A stretch of 54,888 nucleotides of DNA from the IMG/VR virus record IMGVR_UViG_3300020472_000033, positions 1 to 54,888 of that record; one strand, given 5' to 3'. The translations under genes were made by a program, and so were the position numbers. Shown here piece by piece: positions 48,027-54,888 of the stretch (its first letter is position 1; each line of letters starts with the position of its first letter). The notes beneath the pieces were generated by a model. The model saw nothing but the letters and a program-made list of their open reading frames with translations, did not search any database and was not told the DNA's origin. Origin of the DNA: a virus.

Positions 48027-51000
48027 ATGGCTAAGAAGTTAGTTTACGATTATACTATAGATGCTAGTGCTAGTAAAATTAGTGTTAAAGAAAATCATCG
48101 TATAGAAACATTACTAATTATAACTGATATTACTATAGGTAAAATTTTATATAAATTTGCTAGTCCAGATTTTGGCTATGTATCTTCTACGTATAATTCT
48201 ACTACAGAATACACAGAGATAGTTTTAGAACAAAATTTAAGTGGTCTTGGTGTACAAAATACAGATAAACTTCAAATATTTTTTGAGGAACAGCATACTT
48301 CAATTGAACCAGCTCGTGCTATTGTTGACCCTGTTCATAAACTTAGAGTTTCACAACCACAAAACTTAATTGATACAGATTTTGAATATGGACTTCAATC
48401 AACTAAATGGGAAACATTAGAAACTGTTAATAATGTTCCTTCTATTTTTTCTAATGCTGAAGATGGTATACAAAATGTACAATCAGTAACCTCTACAGCA
48501 TCTTCTAATGCTATTAGTGTAGTTACAGCTCAAGATCATGGTCTTGTTGTAGGAACTCCCATTGATGTTCAAGGTTTGGATTCTGCAACAGCAGAAGGTA
48601 AATATGTTATAAAAAGTGTTCCTACAACAGCATCCTTTACCTATCAAGCAAAAGCTGTTCAATCTACAACTGGAGTCATAAGTGGTGTGTATACACAAAT
48701 TATACCTGGCGAATTTTATACAGCATCAGAATTAGTTGTTAGTAGTACAGGAGGAATTACCACAGACGAAGGAAGTTCAAGTAATCTTACGATAAATACT
48801 GAATTTCAACATGGGTTTACTACAAGTACACAATTCTATTTACTTAATACTTTAGGAAGAAAACAATCTATCATAGCAGATCCAACAGCTGCAGCTCCAG
48901 ATACTTATAAGTATGCAGAAAATACAGCTACTGTAACAACTACTCTTAATCCTTTAGTTGTTAGTTCAAGTAATTTTAAAAGAATGAAATCTGGAGTAAG
49001 TTTTGATTTTAATGCTGCTAATACTGATGGAAATAGTCCTAGTAATATTACCTTAACTGCACATGGTTTAAAAAGTAATGACTATGTTCAATATCAAGTT
49101 TATGGTAATGATGCTCCTTTGAATGGTTTGGATAGATTTGAGATATGTGTTGTAAAATATATTGATGATAATACTATACAACTCTCATCCCAAATGGATA
49201 GTGTTGCACTTGGAAAAACATCACCAGATGCTAATTTTAAACAAATTACATTAGGATCAGCAACATTTGATTATGGTAAACATAAATTACATTTGGTTTA
49301 TGCTGTTTCAAGAGTTTATATAAGTAATAATTATCAAATGCATATGTATCCTCATGCCTATACTAAAAGTCTAAATGGTAGTGAAAGTAAACTTTCTGGT
49401 TCATATTCTGGTTGGCAATTAAAAACTACAACAGGATATGGTACTGGTAATGCTAGTTTAAAACATATGATGCTGATAAATGATGGACGATTTGCCTCTG
49501 TTAATAATTCTTCTTTTCCTAGACATTTTTATCGTGAAAACTTTAATGGTATGTATTCAGCTATAGCCCGATTCCCTGCTACTGGTAGTAGAGATTATTA
49601 TGGTTATGCGCCTTTTTGTAGTTTTTCTGGTAAAGGGTCTGGAACTTTTTATTTCAAACTTGATTTGAGAGAGGTACTGCCCACTGAGTTTTTTGATAGT
49701 GCCAATTATGCCAGTTATGTCCGGCCGCAATATGCTGTAGGTAGGGGTGCTGTATCAGCTGGTTCAAACCGATTTCAAATGAGGACTTACAGCACTTCTA
49801 ATTATACTGGTGGTTACCATACTTTTTATATGGACAATATTAATACTGGTGCTGGTAATGATAGAAATTACTTTAAAGTGTCAAGCACACACGCTCCTGG
49901 CAGTGTGCTTAGTTATATAAATTCCACTAAACCGTATTTATACGTAGCTATCGTAGCAGATGGTAGTGTGCCTGAAGCGAATATTGATGGAATGGATGAT
50001 GATATAAATTGGGAATTTGTTCCATTCTGGTATTTTCAAGTTACTAGAGGTACAGACCCATACGGCACAAATCATAGAGATTTTACTACTTCACCTTGGT
50101 ATCCTTATCCAGAAAAATCTGGAAGAAGTGATGGTTTGGGTAATAATGAGCCTGGCTATTATAATTATTATAATGATAATAGAGGTTATGGCGATGGAAG
50201 AGTGACTTGGACTAATACACACTATCAAGGAACTAGTAGTGGGTATCTCAGACATTATCAAACAACTGATTATGATACTAGTCCAGATTGGAATAATCAG
50301 GGCACAACAACTACACTATACGATACTGGATTATTTGCTGTACCATTATACGATGAAGATACTTATAATTCTTTATATTGGCAGAATCATGGGTTATTAA
50401 CAAATGATACAGTTACAATTTATAATTTAGATGACCAAATAGTATTAGAAGACGCAACAGGAAGCGCAGGCGATAGGTTATTGGTTGATGGTATTGATAC
50501 TGACGGAACAGCAGCTGGTAATTTTTTCTCTGTAGAAAGTTCTATTAGTACTAGTATAAAAGTATATACTACAGAATATCCTAATTATGACCTTCCTCTT
50601 AGTAACCGAAAGGCCTATACCCCTCAACCATTTAGCTCGTATAATAGGAGAGGTACTAATTGGAATAACAGTAGCTGGCAAGGAAATCAAGATACTGATA
50701 TATCTCTTAGGGGAGAATATCTACCAACAAAAGTTTATGGGGGTAAAGGTACAGACAAGTATGGTACTAATATAACAACAACATCATCTCCTGCTATTCC
50801 AGCTGTTGGTAAAGGAGCTCCAGATATTCTTCATACAGGAGAATGGGCCGGCCGAGAAGGGTTGCAAATTAAGTTTGAAGAAGAAATTCCTTCTGGAACT
50901 AGTTGTTATGTAGAAAAGGTTAATGATAATTACGTTAGAATATTACCAGCTGCTGGTGGATCTGCCTATCGGTTACGAACTGCTGAGGGTGTGTATAAAC

Positions 51001-54000
51001 TTGTTGCAGAAAAATCAAATCCATTTCAAGGATCATTCTATGCATCTAATCATGGATTTACTTCTAATACTGGTATACTATTCAATAATAGTGGGGGTGG
51101 TAGTTATCCAACAATTGATGCTGTTGGAACATATTATACTTCTTTTAATTCTTGGGCTAAAAATCTATTGGTAGATACTGTATCTTCCAAATGGGATCAC
51201 GCTGTAGCTCATAATAATATTAATCCTTATGATCAGACTGCCTCGGCCTCAGCTGAGAATTATTATATGGTATATGGAACACCATCAGCTCAACGAATGT
51301 TTAATGGTAACGGTAGACGGTGGTATGCTCTAATGTATCATCCTACCGTTAGTAATAAATATGGTGCTACTCCTAGATTTAGACAAGGTGATTCTGTATG
51401 GAATCCTTGGATTTCTTCTGCTACAGGAGCTCGTGCTTATGGAACTGCTTCAGATTATAATGAATATCTTGGTCATTACGATACAGATAAAAAAGATGGA
51501 GCTTCTGGCACTGGGTCAACCAATTTTCAAGAAAATGCTGGTAATATAAAATATGCTACAAATACTAAAGCTCTTGGAGTAGCCCAAAACAATCTTTGGA
51601 CAATATTGTGTTTTCCACCAAAGAAAAATAATTTCTATTATACTGCTAATGGTTCTGGAAGATTTGATATGCGATATAATGAATCGCATAATGTAGGTGC
51701 TATTTATCCTACCAGTACTGGTAGTGGTTGGATGTATAATATGGGCAATTATCCAGCTCACACTGGCAATAGTTCTACTGGTTGGACAAATAGTAGAAAT
51801 CATCAAATCTTGGCTGCTGGTTTAAAAACTGGAAGTATCACTGATGTACAAATTGTTTTGGAACAAGCAACAACTAGTTATCCTGCCAGTAATCCAGACT
51901 ATTTAGTTTTAGATACAGCTGCAGATGCTAATGATAATATAATGCATGAAGATATTTCATTAGGTAATTTTAGATTTTGTGGTACTACTCATCAAGTTTG
52001 GGGCCATAGTAATGGTAGAAATTCAATAGTACATATTGATATATGGATTGATAATCCAACTGATATGGGTGCAACTCCAGAGGGTCAAACAGGCCTAGGT
52101 ATACAAGGAGTTTACTTTAGTAGATATTATTATAGTAGTAATTGGGGAGGATACAATCGGCAATTGACTCAAAATTATAGTTACTCTAGAACGTATGGTG
52201 CTAATTTTATTCATGCTAATGGATTGTTAACGTGCGATAGTGGTGTTAAACTTGCAAAAAGTACTGTTGAAGGAGTCATGGTACAATTTATGCAAGATTT
52301 TATGGAAAATGTACAGGTTACACCTCCAGCTTTTAATAATACTGATACATATTATATTGATGTTGTTGATGATAATAGATTTAAATTAAAAACTTCTACA
52401 GCTGCAGATCCTTTGGTAATTTCAACTACTGGTAGTGGAGAATTTACTTTTACTTCTGCTAGAGGAGAACTAGGTAGTAATGATGGTGCTTTTGAAGCTA
52501 CTGCTGTTGGTGCTAATTCTGTTAGTGTTGCCGTACCTTTTAAGGTTTTACAAAGAGAAATAGAATTTACTGAAGCAACTTTTCAACAAGGTACTTCATT
52601 ATTTGATTCTGACAATCATGGATTAGTAACAGGACAACAACTTGTTTATGATAATGGTGGGAATACAGATGTTACTGGATTATCAAGTGGAACTGTATAT
52701 TATGCTATAGCAACTAATAATGACCAGTTTGGTGTAGCTCTTAGTTATGCACAAGCATTAACTAGTGAAACTATTTTGATTGATGATATTACAGGCACAC
52801 ACAAATTTACTTCAGATAGAATTGACGGTAAAGGTAAAGGACAAGGTACTGTTACTGTTTCAGAGTTAACAAAAGTAGTTACTGGTAATGAAACTTTATT
52901 TAAACGATATTTCTTGCCAGGAGATACTTTTAGTGTAAAAGATACAACACAATCTCCAAATATTATGACTGATTTTGTTATTGATTCTGTTACTAGTGAT
53001 ACTTCAATGAAGTTAACAGAGATACCAACATTTACTGCTGAAGAAACAGAATATGTTGTTAAAACAAAATTTTATACTAGACCTTCTGGTTCTTTTATTC
53101 ATAGGTCTTTTGATGGTGGAGTAGAAATTAAAGCTGGTAAGTCTCCCAAGAGCGTTATTACCAGACAAACAAGAAAATACTTTAGATATCAGTCTGGTAA
53201 AGGTATTCAATGTTCTCTTGCTATAAACTTTAATCCACCAAATTTAATAAAATCTTTACAGTCAGCTGGTTCTGCTACCTGTACACTTACTACGCAATAT
53301 CCACATGGAATAACAGTTGGTTGTGGAATAAAAGTTGAGGGTATTACAAATGATTCTGCATATAATGGTTCATTTACAGTTGCAAGTGTAACAGACGAGT
53401 TTACTTTCACTTACGCTGCTGGAAGTACACCATCTGCCACAACTGCAACTGGAGAGATGCAATTTCATGCCATAAATTGGAATGGTGCTTTGGTTCGTGG
53501 GGGTATGTTTGATAGTCAAAATGGTTTCTTTTATGAATTTGATGGTAGCGATTTATGGGCCGTTAGACGTTCTTCAACATTACAAATATCTGGAACTGCT
53601 ACTTTAACTCAAAAAAGTCAAACTGTTACAGGAACAAACACTTCTTGGAGTAGTACATTAAGTGCTGGTGACAGTATAGTTATTCGTGGCCAAACTTACC
53701 AAGTAGTTAATATAGCAAGTAATACTAGTATGACTATTCAGCCAGCATTTAGGGGTAGTGATGTTACTGGAGTTATTATTACCAAAACTGTAGATACAAG
53801 AATTAAGTCTGATAATTGGTCTATTGATCCTTGTGATGGTACAGGCCCAAATGGTTATATATTAGATACTACAAAAATTCAGATGGTATATTTTGATTAT
53901 GCTTGGTATGGTGCTGGTAAAATTAGATTTGGGTTTAAAGATTGGGATGGAGAGGTTACATATACTCATGAATTTGTTCATAACAATAGATTAACAGAAG

Positions 54001-54888
54001 CATATTTCCGAGCTGGTAACTTGCCAGGAAGATATGAGATTGAAAATACAGGCAATCCAACTTATATTCCTAATCTATTCCATTGGGGTACTTCTATTAT
54101 TATGGATGGTACATTTGATGATGATGAAGCATATCTCTTTACTGCAAACAGTAATACTTTGAACTCTACTAATGGTCAATCTAATACCTCAACAACTAAT
54201 GCTACAACAAAAGTTTACAGAGATTATGGAAGTCAAAGTTGGGGTTGGTATGATTGGTATTATTTGATGCCGTTTCCGACAGCAGATGCTTCTAAATTAA
54301 CGCCTGGCTCAACTCTATTCTCAAATCTTGATGAAACTAGTGGTAGTGCCTCACAGAATGCTGCTAATCTAGCTGAAAACAATAGAATAAATCTTTTATT
54401 ACAAAGTGCTCCTTATGGTAATATCATTGATTATACACAATATAGTGGTTCATCTACAGAAATATATGTTTATGCTGGTAATTTCCGATGGCCAGGCCCT
54501 TCTAATCCTAGCATTGGTAGTAGTTCACCATTTTCTATTGGTGCTGATATTGCTGGTACTGGTGGAACTGGAAATATTCTTGACTTAACACAAGATTCAC
54601 CACTTGTTTCTATTCGTCTTGCTCCTTCTGTAGATTCTGGTATTCCTGGCTTAGTCGGAGAACGAGAGATTATTAATAGGATGCAATTGAAATTAAAAGA
54701 AATTGGTATTGTTACAACTCACGATTCAGAAATTGGTTTAATTTTGAATGGAACTCTGGATAATAAAACATGGGAAAGAGCAAATCAACCATCACTTTCT
54801 CAATTTATAGCTCACTCTGCTGGTGATAAAGTAACAGGTGGTTCTAAAATCTACTCCTTCCGAGCATCTGGTGGACAATTTGATTGGT
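48027..54888 (+). CDS. Giant fibre/adhesin-like structural protein (3' end outside window)
   Basis: The frame opens at ATG 48027 (AAAGGAAT site at 48013-48020) and runs without a stop to the window end, 2287 codons. It begins MAKKLVYDYTIDASASKISV. A module with HG followed by L, F or I recurs about residues 170, 262, 345, 788, 1008, 1531 and 1758; a Tyr/Gly/Asn-rich stretch covers about 510-760. Near residue 1965 comes KIRFGFKDWDGEVTYTHEFVHNN, and a beta-rich domain with LEIF-type segments and VSIRLAPSVDSG follows near 2200. It is probably the main host-contact fibre or adhesin, inferred from size, composition and place. Confidence 0.78.
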   Translation, partial: MAKKLVYDYTIDASASKISVKENHRIETLLIITDITIGKILYKFASPDFGYVSSTYNSTTEYTEIVLEQNLSGLGVQNTDKLQIFFEEQHTSIEPARAIVDPVHKLRVSQPQNLIDTDFEYGLQSTKWETLETVNNVPSIFSNAEDGIQNVQSVTSTASSNAISVVTAQDHGLVVGTPIDVQGLDSATAEGKYVIKSVPTTASFTYQAKAVQSTTGVISGVYTQIIPGEFYTASELVVSSTGGITTDEGSSSNLTINTEFQHGFTTSTQFYLLNTLGRKQSIIADPTAAAPDTYKYAENTATVTTTLNPLVVSSSNFKRMKSGVSFDFNAANTDGNSPSNITLTAHGLKSNDYVQYQVYGNDAPLNGLDRFEICVVKYIDDNTIQLSSQMDSVALGKTSPDANFKQITLGSATFDYGKHKLHLVYAVSRVYISNNYQMHMYPHAYTKSLNGSESKLSGSYSGWQLKTTTGYGTGNASLKHMMLINDGRFASVNNSSFPRHFYRENFNGMYSAIARFPATGSRDYYGYAPFCSFSGKGSGTFYFKLDLREVLPTEFFDSANYASYVRPQYAVGRGAVSAGSNRFQMRTYSTSNYTGGYHTFYMDNINTGAGNDRNYFKVSSTHAPGSVLSYINSTKPYLYVAIVADGSVPEANIDGMDDDINWEFVPFWYFQVTRGTDPYGTNHRDFTTSPWYPYPEKSGRSDGLGNNEPGYYNYYNDNRGYGDGRVTWTNTHYQGTSSGYLRHYQTTDYDTSPDWNNQGTTTTLYDTGLFAVPLYDEDTYNSLYWQNHGLLTNDTVTIYNLDDQIVLEDATGSAGDRLLVDGIDTDGTAAGNFFSVESSISTSIKVYTTEYPNYDLPLSNRKAYTPQPFSSYNRRGTNWNNSSWQGNQDTDISLRGEYLPTKVYGGKGTDKYGTNITTTSSPAIPAVGKGAPDILHTGEWAGREGLQIKFEEEIPSGTSCYVEKVNDNYVRILPAAGGSAYRLRTAEGVYKLVAEKSNPFQGSFYASNHGFTSNTGILFNNSGGGSYPTIDAVGTYYTSFNSWAKNLLVDTVSSKWDHAVAHNNINPYDQTASASAENYYMVYGTPSAQRMFNGNGRRWYALMYHPTVSNKYGATPRFRQGDSVWNPWISSATGARAYGTASDYNEYLGHYDTDKKDGASGTGSTNFQENAGNIKYATNTKALGVAQNNLWTILCFPPKKNNFYYTANGSGRFDMRYNESHNVGAIYPTSTGSGWMYNMGNYPAHTGNSSTGWTNSRNHQILAAGLKTGSITDVQIVLEQATTSYPASNPDYLVLDTAADANDNIMHEDISLGNFRFCGTTHQVWGHSNGRNSIVHIDIWIDNPTDMGATPEGQTGLGIQGVYFSRYYYSSNWGGYNRQLTQNYSYSRTYGANFIHANGLLTCDSGVKLAKSTVEGVMVQFMQDFMENVQVTPPAFNNTDTYYIDVVDDNRFKLKTSTAADPLVISTTGSGEFTFTSARGELGSNDGAFEATAVGANSVSVAVPFKVLQREIEFTEATFQQGTSLFDSDNHGLVTGQQLVYDNGGNTDVTGLSSGTVYYAIATNNDQFGVALSYAQALTSETILIDDITGTHKFTSDRIDGKGKGQGTVTVSELTKVVTGNETLFKRYFLPGDTFSVKDTTQSPNIMTDFVIDSVTSDTSMKLTEIPTFTAEETEYVVKTKFYTRPSGSFIHRSFDGGVEIKAGKSPKSVITRQTRKYFRYQSGKGIQCSLAINFNPPNLIKSLQSAGSATCTLTTQYPHGITVGCGIKVEGITNDSAYNGSFTVASVTDEFTFTYAAGSTPSATTATGEMQFHAINWNGALVRGGMFDSQNGFFYEFDGSDLWAVRRSSTLQISGTATLTQKSQTVTGTNTSWSSTLSAGDSIVIRGQTYQVVNIASNTSMTIQPAFRGSDVTGVIITKTVDTRIKSDNWSIDPCDGTGPNGYILDTTKIQMVYFDYAWYGAGKIRFGFKDWDGEVTYTHEFVHNNRLTEAYFRAGNLPGRYEIENTGNPTYIPNLFHWGTSIIMDGTFDDDEAYLFTANSNTLNSTNGQSNTSTTNATTKVYRDYGSQSWGWYDWYYLMPFPTADASKLTPGSTLFSNLDETSGSASQNAANLAENNRINLLLQSAPYGNIIDYTQYSGSSTEIYVYAGNFRWPGPSNPSIGSSSPFSIGADIAGTGGTGNILDLTQDSPLVSIRLAPSVDSGIPGLVGEREIINRMQLKLKEIGIVTTHDSEIGLILNGTLDNKTWERANQPSLSQFIAHSAGDKVTGGSKIYSFRASGGQFDW

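Noticed and set aside
1-54888. Integrase, attachment site or insertion sequence
   Set aside because: No recombinase motif, target-site duplication or terminal inverted repeats with a transposase frame were seen; the window looks like a lytic phage genome segment.

Overview
This window is part of the genome of a lytic, T4-like myovirus. The evidence is a near-complete baseplate and tail module (gp4, gp48, gp53, hub, gp5-like spike, PAAR tip, gp25, gp6, gp7-like, gp8, a giant DUF4815-type protein) in an order typical of marine T4-like phages, with T4-style late promoter motifs (TATAAATA) in front of structural genes. The DNA is A+T-rich by eye and there are no photosynthesis genes. The presence of a GMP reductase, an A-type Fe-S carrier, a glutaredoxin and iron oxygenases suggests a marine phage of a low-GC heterotroph, for example a pelagiphage. 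That host assignment is inference.

Layout. 1-4.5 kb: gp4 (minus strand, cut by the window start), then gp48, gp53, a hub protein and a P-loop kinase. 4.5-6.4 kb: a small exported protein, a membrane-anchored protein on the minus strand, and a class II Asn/Asp-tRNA-synthetase-like catalytic core followed 7 nt later by a tRNA-Asn(GUU) gene; two perfect intrinsic-terminator hairpins lie inside that synthetase-like reading frame. 6.4-15.7 kb: an early/accessory region of small overlapping genes driven by sigma70-type promoters (TTGACA-17-TATNNT). It encodes a SprT-like metalloprotease, a HesB/IscA-like protein, a Rieske-type oxygenase homologue that lacks the Rieske cluster, a thermonuclease, GMP reductase, glutaredoxin, a sugar-nucleotide epimerase-like SDR, a 2OG-Fe(II) oxygenase, zinc-ribbon proteins and tiny membrane peptides. 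15.7-17.1 kb: a mostly noncoding hub with four near-consensus promoters, one of them on the minus strand, and two candidate structured RNAs of about 217 and 440 nt, each bounded by its own promoter and terminator. 17.1-38.3 kb: small early genes, then the spike/wedge operon through gp25, gp6, gp7-like, gp8 and the 2224-residue structural protein.

38.3-45.2 kb is an unusual, tightly overlapping island set among the virion genes: two radical SAM proteins (one SPASM-like, one twitch-like), a QueC-like PP-loop ATPase, a probable methyltransferase, four small DxD glycosyltransferases and one unknown. I infer that it modifies the virion (tail fibre or baseplate), the host envelope or phage nucleic acid; it is the best candidate here for an undescribed system. 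From 45.2 kb to the end come tail-fibre/adhesin-type genes, ending with a reading frame of more than 2287 codons that runs off the window.

Regulation visible in the sequence: early genes use host-like sigma70 promoters and GA-rich leaders. Late genes use TATAAATA-type promoters about 24-38 nt upstream of the ATG. At three sites the late promoter sits in or beside an inverted repeat placed so that read-through RNA, but not late-initiated RNA, could fold over or next to the ribosome-binding site, as known for T4 gene e. Homology calls come from recognising motifs and gene order by eye; no database search was run.
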